Positions 44,507 through 55,802 of a stretch of DNA of 64,000 nt are shown here, in pieces. Origin of the DNA: Phycisphaeraceae bacterium (GTDB lineage: Bacteria > Planctomycetota > Phycisphaerae > Phycisphaerales > UBA1924). The stretch spans positions 1,116,001 through 1,180,000 of the forward strand of contig JAHBWV010000001.1 in the NCBI GenBank assembly GCA_019636845.1. The letters are read 5' to 3'. Below the pieces are notes generated by a model, which did not search any database, was not told the DNA's origin, and saw nothing but the letters and a program-made list of their open reading frames with translations. A program made the translations under genes and the position numbers. The stretch's first letter is position 1, and every line of letters starts with the position of its first letter.

Positions 44507-46801
44507 ATGATCGAAGCAGTGTACGCCCACACCTACGGCTCGGACAAGCGGGATTGGGAGCCGCTGGAGAAGCACCTGCGGGACGTGGCCGAGCGTGCGT
44601 GCGAGTTCGCTGCCGCGTTCGGAGCCAGCGAACTGGGGCGGCTCGCGGGGTTGTGGCATGATCTTGGGAAGTGCTCCGACGAGTTCCAGGCCTATCTGCG
44701 ACGCTCCAATGGGTTAGAGAGCGAGAACGCTCACGTTGAAGAACGCAGCCGTGTCGATCACTCCACGCTGGGTGCTCAGTTTGCTGAGTCCAAAGGAGCG
44801 CTTGGGCGGCTGCTTGCGTACTGCATCGCGGGCCACCACGCGGGATTGCCCGATACCGTCGGGGACACTGGCCTTGAAAGCCGCCTGAAGAAGGACGTGG
44901 ATGCGGAAGCTGTGCTGGCGAAAGCTCGCTCGTACAACAAGTCCTGGCTCGAGCACACCCTCCCGGGACCGCCCGCGATCACGCCCGCTGGGCGAGCGTC
45001 CCACCGCGCCTTTCAGGTCGCCTTCTTTACTCGGATGTTGTTCTCTTGCCTGGTGGACGCGGATTTCCTAGCGACAGAAGCGTTCATGGACCCATCTCGA
45101 CAGCAGGAGCGGAAACGAGAATCTATCAGAATTGCAGACCTGCGCATCGTGCTGGATCGCTCGCTTGAGGCGATGGTTGCCGATGCTCGGCCCACACCCG
45201 TGAACCAGCACCGCGCGGACGTGCTCAGGGCATGTCAAGACAAGGCAGCACTGACCCCAGGGTTCTTTACGCTCAGCGTTCCCACCGGCGGCGGAAAGAC
45301 CCTCTCGTCGCTTGATTTTGCGCTCAGACATGCGGAAATCCATGGTCTGCGCCGAGTGGTGATCGCTATTCCGTTCACGAGCATCATCGAGCAGAACGCG
45401 GCGGTGTATCGGAAGGCGCTGGGTTCACACGCGGACGCGGTGCTTGAGCACCATTCGAACTTCGAGCCCCGGAAAGAGGATCGATGGTCGCGCCTCGCGA
45501 GCGAAAACTGGGACGCCCCGATCGTCGTCACGACGACTGTTCAACTCTATGAGTCGCTCTTCGCCAGCAGCACATCCCGCTCCCGCAAGCTGCACCGCCT
45601 CGCGCGCAACGTCATCATCCTGGATGAAGCCCAGTCGATCCCGGTGCAATTGCTCCGTCCCACGCTCGCGGCGTTGCACGAACTGGTTCGCAACTACGGT
45701 TGCTCCATCGTTCTCTGCACCGCCACTCAACCGGCGGTCGGAGCAAGAGATGGTTTCTCCATTGGTCTGCCGCTGGACAAGGAACGGGAGATCGTGCCTG
45801 ATGTCGGTCGTGTCTTCGCCGCGTTGAAACGGGTTTCGGTCGAGCCGACACGCGACATTCCCGACGAACAGCTGGCGGAAGAGCTGGCGGACCAACGACA
45901 GGTGCTGTGCATTGTCCACACACGGCGGCAGTGCCGCGAGCTATTCCTACGGGTCTCGGAACTGGCAGGTGATGACTCCAACAGGCCCTTGTGCGATCGT
46001 TCCTGCCTGCACCTGAGTACCGATATGTGCCCGGAGCACCGTTCCTTCGTGACCCGCCTGATCCGGCGGCGGCTGCGTCTCCAGCTCCCGTGCCGCGTTG
46101 TGAGCACGAGTCTGATCGAGGCGGGGGTGGACGTGGACTTTCCGGTTGTGTACCGCGCTTTGGCGGGGCTGGACTCGATCGCACAGGCGGCGGGCCGGTG
46201 CAATCGCGAAGGCCGCATGGATAAGCCGGGCCGCGTCGTGGTCTTTCGTCCCGAGCGGCCGATCCCCGCTCCGATGCATGAGCTCAAGCTCGCCGCACAT
46301 GACGCTTCCGCCATCATGAAGCGGCACACAGACCTCCTCCATCCGGATGCGATCGCGGCGTATTTCGCCGAGCACTATTGGAAGCGGTCGAGTGAATGGG
46401 ACACGCCGTGCGTCATGGATTGCTTCAAAGGAGGAGGGGAGGTGCTCAACTTCCGCACCGCCGCCGAGCGCTACCGCCTCATCGACAACGGCCAGACGCC
46501 GGTCGTTGTTCCATGGTCTCGACGCGGGCGAGCCCTAATTGAAGCGATCATGAAGCGCGATCGACCCGCCGATCGCGCCCTTTACCGCGCGGCTCAGCGT
46601 CTCAGCGTCGGGCTGTGGCCTCAAGCTCTTGCACGACTCGCGGGACATACCGTGATCGAACCCAAGTGCATCGTCCGCGGCGAGTGGGTCGGAGTCGGCA
46701 TCAACGTGCTTCTCAACCGGCAGGCCTACGCGCCGGTGATTGGGTTGAATCCGGAGGCGTCCGGTATCGGTCCTGAATGGCTTATCGAAGGGAGTTCGTG
46801 A
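44507..46801 (+). CDS. cas3: CRISPR-associated nuclease/helicase Cas3 (type I-C)
   Basis: Cas3 degrades target DNA after Cascade binding. The 764-aa protein starts MIEAVYAHT and carries the HD nuclease first (His23, HD pair 51-52 in WHDLGK, GHHAGLPD near 110), then the SF2 helicase: Walker A PTGGGKT (about 260), DEAQ box LDEAQS (about 372), motif III CTATQ, motif V STSLIEAGVDVDFP and motif VI QAAGRCNREGR. ATG 44507 is preferred because the earlier ATG 44465 lies inside an inverted repeat and the family begins near YAHT; neither has a good ribosome-binding site. Confidence 0.94.
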   Translation: MIEAVYAHTYGSDKRDWEPLEKHLRDVAERACEFAAAFGASELGRLAGLWHDLGKCSDEFQAYLRRSNGLESENAHVEERSRVDHSTLGAQFAESKGALGRLLAYCIAGHHAGLPDTVGDTGLESRLKKDVDAEAVLAKARSYNKSWLEHTLPGPPAITPAGRASHRAFQVAFFTRMLFSCLVDADFLATEAFMDPSRQQERKRESIRIADLRIVLDRSLEAMVADARPTPVNQHRADVLRACQDKAALTPGFFTLSVPTGGGKTLSSLDFALRHAEIHGLRRVVIAIPFTSIIEQNAAVYRKALGSHADAVLEHHSNFEPRKEDRWSRLASENWDAPIVVTTTVQLYESLFASSTSRSRKLHRLARNVIILDEAQSIPVQLLRPTLAALHELVRNYGCSIVLCTATQPAVGARDGFSIGLPLDKEREIVPDVGRVFAALKRVSVEPTRDIPDEQLAEELADQRQVLCIVHTRRQCRELFLRVSELAGDDSNRPLCDRSCLHLSTDMCPEHRSFVTRLIRRRLRLQLPCRVVSTSLIEAGVDVDFPVVYRALAGLDSIAQAAGRCNREGRMDKPGRVVVFRPERPIPAPMHELKLAAHDASAIMKRHTDLLHPDAIAAYFAEHYWKRSSEWDTPCVMDCFKGGGEVLNFRTAAERYRLIDNGQTPVVVPWSRRGRALIEAIMKRDRPADRALYRAAQRLSVGLWPQALARLAGHTVIEPKCIVRGEWVGVGINVLLNRQAYAPVIGLNPEASGIGPEWLIEGSS

Positions 46802-46831
46802 AAAAATGAGGCGGACCCGTCTGGGTCCGCC
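46801..46831 (-). terminator. Leftward intrinsic terminator of the crRNA-like gene
   Basis: Perfect 9-bp stem GGCGGACCC / GGGTCCGCC (46810-46818 with 46823-46831), tetraloop, followed leftward by TCATTTTTT, the T run overlapping the cas3 stop. On the plus strand the hairpin is followed by CTCCCGG, so it is directional and serves a leftward transcript; the only candidate is the crRNA-like gene. Confidence 0.88.
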
Positions 46832-46892
46832 CTCCCGGCCTGTCAGCCTCGCATGACATGTTTCAATCCGCGCCCGCGTGTGAGCGTGCGAC
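46801..46892 (-). ncRNA. Solitary crRNA-like RNA gene (degenerate repeat, 28-nt spacer, terminator)
   Basis: Read leftward: a degenerate CRISPR repeat (46892-46860, 33 nt), a 28-nt spacer-like segment (46859-46832), then an intrinsic terminator (46831-46801). The last 16 bases of the repeat (GGGCGCGGATTGAAAC) are identical to the array repeat, so the 11-nt 5' handle left by Cas5c would be unchanged. The stem has diverged but still pairs: CGCACGC with GCGGGCG, one mismatch. No second repeat is needed, because the terminator sets the 3' end. The spacer matches the DNA in front of the small ORF at 47031 (see 47000-47030). This is the architecture of CreA/CreR-type regulators. No clear promoter is visible on this strand. 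Confidence 0.85.
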
Positions 46893-46960
46893 AAGCATGA
46901 CCAACTCGGAGTTCGCCCCTTGATTGACGCAAGGACTTTGCGCTATCTGGCAACCCGCGC

Positions 46961-46988
46961 TTGCTCGATGCATGGTTATGAGTATAGC
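46961..46988 (+). promoter_or_regulatory. Candidate sigma-70 promoter of the small ORF-cas5-cas2 genes
   Basis: TTGCTC (46961-46966) and TATAGC (46983-46988) with 16-bp spacing, in an unusually AT-rich patch. Transcription would begin near 46995, a few bases before the predicted Cascade target. Each hexamer matches consensus at four of six positions. Confidence 0.4.
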
Positions 46989-46999
46989 ATCAGATATCG

Positions 47000-47030
47000 T
47001 TCATGTCATGTGATGCTGAAGGAGCTCTTG
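47000..47030 (+). promoter_or_regulatory. Predicted Cascade target (PAM plus partial protospacer) over the small-ORF ribosome-binding site
   Basis: PAM TTC (47000-47002) is followed by a protospacer starting at 47003 that matches the crRNA-like spacer: ATGTCATG identical at 1-8, then 10-11 and 13-17 identical; 15 of the first 17 and 18 of 28 overall. The protospacer covers the AAGGAG ribosome-binding site (47019-47024) and ends at the ATG of the small ORF. Full seed with a mismatched distal half should allow binding without Cas3 cleavage, hence repression. Confidence 0.8.
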
Positions 47031-49830
<2,800 letters not shown>

Positions 49831-49833
49831 CCC

Positions 49834-50778
49834 ATGCCCACTGCCACCCAGCCCGCGTCCTCCACGACCGCCAGCCCTGTCATCGCCAACCGCTACGACT
49901 TCGTCTATTTCTTTGAGGTCCGCGACGGCAACCCCAATGGCGATCCCGATGCGGGCAATATGCCCCGCATTGATCCTGAGACCGGCCAGGGCCTCGTCAC
50001 CGATGTCTGCCTCAAGCGCAAGATCCGCAACTTCGTGGGCCTCGAGCACGGTGAGCAGCCGCCCTACGAGATCTATGTCAAGGAGCGAGCCGTGCTGAAC
50101 AAGCAGCACGAGCGTGCCTACCAGGCCCTTGAACTCAAGCCCGAGAAACGCAGAATGCCCAAAGACGAGGCCAAGGCCCGCGAGGTCACCGCGTGGATGT
50201 GCCGGAACTTCTTCGACATCCGCACCTTTGGCGCGGTCATGAGCACCGATGTCAACTGCGGCCAGGTCCGTGGACCCGTGCAGTTTGGCTTCGCTCGCTC
50301 CATCGACCCGCTCATCACCCTCGAGCACAGCGTCACCCGCTGCGCCGTTACAACAGAGGGCGAGGCGGAGAAGCAGCAGGGCGACAACCGCACCATGGGC
50401 CGCAAGTTCACCATTCCTTATGGCCTCTACCGTGTCCACGGTTTCATCAGCCCCCACCTCGCCGATCCGGATCGCAACGGCACCGGGTTTTCCGAGGCCG
50501 ACCTTGAGCTTCTCAAGCGGGCGCTCAACCAGATGTTCGAGATCGACCGCTCAGCCGCCCGCGGCGAGATGCGGCCCGCAGACATCATCGCCTTCAAGCA
50601 CGAATCAGGCCTCGGCAACGCACGAGCCGATCAGCTCTTCAAACGCGCGGGCTATAAGCTCAAGGACGAAGTTCGCGCGGAGAATCGTCCCGCTCGCTCG
50701 TTTGACGACTACGAGCCCTTGATGAACTTTGATAACTTGCCCGCTGGCATCACTGTGGAGCAGTGGCTTACGGCCTGA
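49834..50778 (+). CDS. cas7c: Cas7c (Csd2), Cascade backbone subunit
   Basis: Several copies of this 314-aa RAMP protein line the crRNA spacer. After a short Thr/Ser-rich tail it reads [27 protein letters not shown], the Csd2 signature, then [24 protein letters not shown] and RCAVTT ... [19 protein letters not shown] 49834 has GGAGAG eight bases upstream. It is followed by cas4 after 10 bp. Confidence 0.96.
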   Translation: MPTATQPASSTTASPVIANRYDFVYFFEVRDGNPNGDPDAGNMPRIDPETGQGLVTDVCLKRKIRNFVGLEHGEQPPYEIYVKERAVLNKQHERAYQALELKPEKRRMPKDEAKAREVTAWMCRNFFDIRTFGAVMSTDVNCGQVRGPVQFGFARSIDPLITLEHSVTRCAVTTEGEAEKQQGDNRTMGRKFTIPYGLYRVHGFISPHLADPDRNGTGFSEADLELLKRALNQMFEIDRSAARGEMRPADIIAFKHESGLGNARADQLFKRAGYKLKDEVRAENRPARSFDDYEPLMNFDNLPAGITVEQWLTA

Positions 50779-50788
50779 GGACCGCATC

Positions 50789-51526
50789 GTGCTAGAGGGC
50801 ACCTCGCTCGTGGAAAAGCACCCCATCCCCAACTCCGCCCTCCAGCACTACATCTTCTGCCCGCGCCAGTGCGCGCTCATCCACATCGAGGGGCTCTGGG
50901 CCGAGAACCGGCTCACCGTCGAGGGCAACATCCTGCACCGGAAGGCCCACGGCGAGAAGGCCGGCCCGCGCGGCGGCGGACGGGCCGAGTCGCGCCCCGG
51001 CATCCGCACTGTCCGTGGTCTTGCCCTCTGCTCCGACTCGCTTGGGCTGACCGGAAAGGCCGATGTCGTTGAGTTCCATGGCGCGCCGGACGCGGATCAG
51101 GCGGCGACAGAGGCGGGAGCGTTCGGGCAGCGAGCCGCACGCCCGCTCGGAAGGCCGTTCCCGGTCGAGTACAAGCGCGGCCGCCCCAAGCGTCACGACG
51201 CGGACCTCGTCCAGCTCTGCGCCCAGGCCCTCTGCCTTGAGGAGATGCTGGGGCTCGGCGAGGGCGGCGTCCCGGCGGGCGCGATCTTTTACGGGCAGCC
51301 GCGCAAGCGGCTGGATGTCGTCTTCGACGCGACGCTGCGCCGACGGACGCTCGACGTGATCGCGGGCTGCCGCGCCATGATCCAGTCCGGCGTCACACCC
51401 CGAGCCGCGCGCGAGAAGAAATGCGATCGCTGCTCGCTCTTGAACCACTGCCTCCCTGGCGCGACGGGGCCTGCCAAGTCGGCGTCTCGCTACATCGTTG
51501 CCGCCGTGCGCGGGAGCGCGGCATGA
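50789..51526 (+). CDS. cas4: Cas4 adaptation exonuclease (RecB-like, Fe-S)
   Basis: Cas4 trims prespacers and selects PAM-oriented spacers with Cas1-Cas2. The 245-aa protein has cluster ligands FCPRQC near residue 24-28 and the C-terminal KKCDRCSLLNHC, and the RecB motif FPVEYKRGRPKRHDADLVQLCAQALCLEEM. GTG 50789 is 11 bp past the cas7c stop, which lies in a GAGG context. Its end overlaps cas1 as ATGA. Confidence 0.94.
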   Translation: MLEGTSLVEKHPIPNSALQHYIFCPRQCALIHIEGLWAENRLTVEGNILHRKAHGEKAGPRGGGRAESRPGIRTVRGLALCSDSLGLTGKADVVEFHGAPDADQAATEAGAFGQRAARPLGRPFPVEYKRGRPKRHDADLVQLCAQALCLEEMLGLGEGGVPAGAIFYGQPRKRLDVVFDATLRRRTLDVIAGCRAMIQSGVTPRAAREKKCDRCSLLNHCLPGATGPAKSASRYIVAAVRGSAA

Positions 51527-52554
51527 AGCATCACCTCAACACGCTCTTCGTCTTCACCCAGGACGCTTATCTCTCCAAGGATGGGGAAGCGGTCGCCGTC
51601 AAGGTCGAGAAAGAGGTCAAGCTCCGCCTCCCGATCCACAACCTCGGGGGCATCGTCTGCTTCGGCCGCGTCAACGCCAGCCCGTACCTCATGGCCATGT
51701 GCGCGGAGCAGGGCGTCGCGATCTCGTTCTGCACGGAGCACGGCCGCTTCCTCGCCCGGTACAGCGGATTCACGCCCGGCAACGTGCTCCTCCGCCGCCA
51801 GCAGTACCGCTGGGCCGACGACCCGGCCCGTGCCACCGAAGTCGTCCGCTCGATGCTGCTCGGCAAGCTCGCCAACAGCCGCACGGTGCTCCTCAGGGCC
51901 GCCCGCGAGCACACGGACCCCGACGCGGCCGATCGGCTCTCCCACGCCGCGGCAGGCCTCAGCACCTCGGTCGAGACGACCCGCTGTGCCGCGACCGTCG
52001 ACGAGCTCCGCGGCATCGAGGGCGATGCCGCCCACACATACTTTGCCGTCTTCCAGCGGCTCATCCGCTCGAGCGATCCCGCCTTCACGTTCAGCAACCG
52101 AACGCGCCGCCCCCCGCTCGATCGCGTAAACGCCCTGCTGTCGTTTCTCTACGCCATGCTCGCCCACGACGCCCGCACGGCCTGCGAGGCGTGCGGGCTC
52201 GATCCAGCCGTGGGCTACCTGCACCTCGACCGTCCCGGCCGACCGGGGCTTGCCCTTGACCTGATGGAGGAATTCCGCGCCTTTCTCGCCGACCGGCTGG
52301 CCATCTCGCTGATCAATCTCGGGCAGGTGAAGGCGTCCGGTTTCACGGTCACGGAATCCGGCGCGGTCGAGATGAGTGAAACGACCCGCAAGGAAGTCGT
52401 CGCGGCTTACCAGCGCCGGAAGCAGGAGAGCATCGTTCATCCCTTTCTCAACGAGCGAACGACTGTGGGCCTGCTCGTGCATCTCCAGGCGCGGCTGCTC
52501 GCCCGCTTCATCCGCGGCGATCTCGACGCCTATCCCCCGTTCATCTGGAAGTAA
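51523..52554 (+). CDS. cas1: Cas1 integrase
   Basis: Cas1 integrates spacers at the leader-proximal repeat. The 343-aa protein starts MKHHLNTLFVFTQDAYLSKDGEAV, contains LPIHNLGGIVCFG, the catalytic Glu in RGIEGDAAHTYF, and the His/Asp pair in YLHLDRPGRPGLALDLMEEFR. Start ATG 51523 overlaps the cas4 stop. cas2 follows after 19 bp. Confidence 0.97.
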   Translation: MKHHLNTLFVFTQDAYLSKDGEAVAVKVEKEVKLRLPIHNLGGIVCFGRVNASPYLMAMCAEQGVAISFCTEHGRFLARYSGFTPGNVLLRRQQYRWADDPARATEVVRSMLLGKLANSRTVLLRAAREHTDPDAADRLSHAAAGLSTSVETTRCAATVDELRGIEGDAAHTYFAVFQRLIRSSDPAFTFSNRTRRPPLDRVNALLSFLYAMLAHDARTACEACGLDPAVGYLHLDRPGRPGLALDLMEEFRAFLADRLAISLINLGQVKASGFTVTESGAVEMSETTRKEVVAAYQRRKQESIVHPFLNERTTVGLLVHLQARLLARFIRGDLDAYPPFIWK

Positions 52555-52573
52555 ACCGCCGGAGCGTCTCCCG

Positions 52574-52864
52574 ATGTTCGTCCTTGTCACGTACGACGTC
52601 TCAACCACGACGCCCGAAGGCCGCAGGCGACTCGCGAGAGTCGCCAAGACCTGCCTCGATCGCGGGCAGCGCGTTCAGAACTCCGTCTTCGAGTGCAAGG
52701 TGGATCCCGGTCAGTTCGCCGCGCTCAAGGGCATCCTGCTCGGCCTGATCGACCCCAAGACGGATAGCATTCGGTTCTACATGCTGGGCGCCAAGTGGGA
52801 GCGTCGCATTGAGCACCACGGCGTGAAGCCATCTCTGGATATTGACGGACCTCTGATCGCTTGA
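52574..52864 (+). CDS. cas2: Cas2 adaptation protein
   Basis: Structural partner of Cas1 in spacer integration. The 96-aa ferredoxin-fold protein begins MFVLVTYDVST (conserved Asp8) and contains RVQNSVFECKVDPGQ and RFYMLG, the family pattern. ATG 52574 has only GGAGCG upstream. Last cas gene before the leader. Confidence 0.96.
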   Translation: MFVLVTYDVSTTTPEGRRRLARVAKTCLDRGQRVQNSVFECKVDPGQFAALKGILLGLIDPKTDSIRFYMLGAKWERRIEHHGVKPSLDIDGPLIA

Positions 52865-53056
52865 CCTGGAGGGTCGTGCCGCGTATCCGGTGCGCACATG
52901 ATATGCTCAGAAGGTTCGCGGCCGATCCAAGTGCATCATTGACAAGTGCATATGAATGCGGCAAACGGAATGGCGCTACGGCGAAACGATGTCGTGATAG
53001 GGTTCGCGAATGCGCTGACGTAAGCAACCGCGCCTGCTACGCTTGAAACATTGACG
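52865..53056 (+). promoter_or_regulatory. CRISPR leader
   Basis: 192 bp between cas2 and the first repeat, more AT-rich than the surroundings. It contains TTGACA (52939-52944), a candidate -35 box without an evident -10 at ideal spacing. It ends CTTGAAACATTGACG; the TTGAAAC resembles the repeat 3' end and may help anchor Cas1-Cas2. Confidence 0.8.
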
Positions 53057-55756
53057 GTCGCCCCTCACGCAGGGGCGCGGATTGAAACAGCTCCATGTAA
53101 CCGGCGGGACCAGCCGCCGCGCGTCGCCCCTCACGCAGGGGCGCGGATTGAAACACGTCGTCACCCTCGACACCGAGCAGAGCGACGGTCGCCCCTCACG
53201 CAGGGGCGCGGATTGAAACACGCCGCGGACGCACGCGCGGGCGCTCGATCACGTCGCCCCTCACGCAGGGGCGCGGATTGAAACTGGATGGAGATTTTCG
53301 GCGGCACGACCCCGGCCCGTCGCCCCTCACGCAGGGGCGCGGATTGAAACCTGAGTTTCTGGCTCTTGGTTACGCGAGCGAGGTCGCCCCTCACGCAGGG
53401 GCGCGGATTGAAACCCGTGCAACGTGAACTGCCGTGGTACGGCGGTTGGTCGCCCCTCACGCAGGGGCGCGGATTGAAACGGTGTGTCAGGCATCGGGGG
53501 TCTCCTTCAATGCGTCGCCCCTCACGCAGGGGCGCGGATTGAAACAGATCCCGCGCCGTTTGAGCGGCCAGACGGTCGTCGCCCCTCACGCAGGGGCGCG
53601 GATTGAAACCGTGAGGAGGTCATCGCACGCGAGCAGCGCAAGGGTCGCCCCTCACGCAGGGGCGCGGATTGAAACAAGTTTGTCGTGATGAACTTCGAGG
53701 AGATCAAGGTCGCCCCTCACGCAGGGGCGCGGATTGAAACGTGGTCTGGGGCTCGTGACAAAGCCTCGTACGCGTCGCCCCTCACGCAGGGGCGCGGATT
53801 GAAACTCGATGGCGCGGTAGTGCCGATCCGCCGCCGAGGTCGCCCCTCACGCAGGGGCGCGGATTGAAACATCTACGGGAAGCGGATCAACCGGCTGTCC
53901 CTTGTCGCCCCTCACGCAGGGGCGCGGATTGAAACCTCACCGTCTCGTCGTCGTAGGCCGTGGCCTGAAGTCGCCCCTCACGCAGGGGCGCGGATTGAAA
54001 CCGTCTCCGACCGTCACCACCTCGTACCGCTTCGTCGCCCCTCACGCAGGGGCGCGGATTGAAACTGGTCTACGGGGATGTGTATACGGATACTCTGTGT
54101 CGCCCCTCACGCAGGGGCGCGGATTGAAACTGATCGAAGACCGGCATCGGCGGGAGGATCACGGTCGCCCCTCACGCAGGGGCGCGGATTGAAACTCGAC
54201 CTCGATCTCAGGCGCGCCGAAGAGCGCGGTCGCCCCTCACGCAGGGGCGCGGATTGAAACACAAGGAGACGACCACATGAGCGAAACGGACCAGGTCGCC
54301 CCTCACGCAGGGGCGCGGATTGAAACCCGAGTGGACGCGACACCTGCCCGCCAACTACAAGTCGCCCCTCACGCAGGGGCGCGGATTGAAACGCTGGCTG
54401 TGGGCGCGATTCCCATTTGCTCGCTGGTCGCCCCTCACGCAGGGGCGCGGATTGAAACTGATTGAGGCCGACGTCGAGCCGCTCGGCAACGTCGCCCCTC
54501 ACGCAGGGGCGCGGATTGAAACATGACCGGACTGTCGATGGAGACAACATCCACAGCGTCGCCCCTCACGCAGGGGCGCGGATTGAAACTTACCTGTCCT
54601 CATCCTGCACGACCTCGAGGCGGGTCGCCCCTCACGCAGGGGCGCGGATTGAAACTAAAGAAAACGACGGCACCACATTGAACACTTGTCGCCCCTCACG
54701 CAGGGGCGCGGATTGAAACCTCGCCACCATCGGAGCCACAGCATGAAGGCGAAGTCGCCCCTCACGCAGGGGCGCGGATTGAAACTGTCGATCATCGAGC
54801 CGCACCGCGAGTTCCTGAGTCGCCCCTCACGCAGGGGCGCGGATTGAAACCTGTTCAACCAGTCGTACACGGCGCACCGTGCCGTCGCCCCTCACGCAGG
54901 GGCGCGGATTGAAACATGGACGAGGACGGCACCGACTCACACAAGGAAGTCGCCCCTCACGCAGGGGCGCGGATTGAAACTCGATGAGCATGACCATCCT
55001 TGACGATGGCGGCGTCGCCCCTCACGCAGGGGCGCGGATTGAAACATCGACGCCGCTGCCGCACGCGGATTCGACGTTGTCGCCCCTCACGCAGGGGCGC
55101 GGATTGAAACCATCCGGTCATGTACAGCACGTCGCGGCGGTAGGTCGCCCCTCACGCAGGGGCGCGGATTGAAACTGGGTCGAGTTCGGCACCGACGTTG
55201 ACTACGCCAGTCGCCCCTCACGCAGGGGCGCGGATTGAAACATGCTGTACGGCGTGCTGATCGAGCCCGCCAACTGTCGCCCCTCACGCAGGGGCGCGGA
55301 TTGAAACCAGGAGCTGCAGCCGGCTCTACGTGTGAACCTGGTCGCCCCTCACGCAGGGGCGCGGATTGAAACCGCCACCCGAGCCGCAGTACCGGCGTGA
55401 TCCGAGTCGCCCCTCACGCAGGGGCGCGGATTGAAACGCCTTGAAGGACTCCGCCTGCTGCTGCAGACGCTGTCGCCCCTCACGCAGGGGCGCGGATTGA
55501 AACCGGCTCTACACGATCGAGAGCGGCATCGCGGGGGTCGCCCCTCACGCAGGGGCGCGGATTGAAACCTCTGGGAGAAGGCGTATGTCGCCGCCGCGCC
55601 GCGGTCGCCCCTCACGCAGGGGCGCGGATTGAAACTCGGCTTCCTCGCGGATTCGCTCCTTCTCCGCCTGTCGCCCCTCACGCAGGGGCGCGGATTGAAA
55701 CATGTCGGATGACCATACACAACGGCTTGAGTCCGTCGCCCCTCACGCAGGGGCGC
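53057..55756 (+). CRISPR. Type I-C CRISPR array, 41 intact repeats plus one degenerate terminal repeat, 41 spacers
   Basis: The 32-nt repeat begins GTCGCCCCTCACGCAG and ends GGGCGCGGATTGAAAC, with stem CGCCCC/GGGGCG and the typical I-C ATTGAAAC end. Repeat starts run 53057, 53123, 53188 ... 55604, 55670; periodicity is 64-66 bp, so spacers are 32-34 nt. All 41 are identical by eye. The last copy (55735-55756) keeps the first 22 bases but the final ten, which form most of the 5' handle, are replaced. Orientation agrees with the cas2-proximal leader. Confidence 0.98.
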
Positions 55757-55802
55757 ACCGTCACGAGGCGCGTATCGGACCATAGCGACACTCCATCTGA
55801 CG

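Noticed and set aside
46911-46943. GTTCGCCCCT followed by ACGCAAGG, resembling the first part of the CRISPR repeat on the plus strand
   Set aside because: Only about ten bases match, a 5-nt gap is needed and the diagnostic ATTGAAAC end is missing, so it is not called as a second degenerate repeat.
46920-47030. Upstream extension of the small cas-locus ORF to 46920
   Set aside because: ATG 47031 has a strong ribosome-binding site, while the extension would run through the promoter and target region and has no such site.
53051-55800. Many open frames in all directions across the array rich in SPLTQGRGLK or FNPRPCVRGD
   Set aside because: They are translations of the CRISPR repeat and have no ribosome-binding sites.
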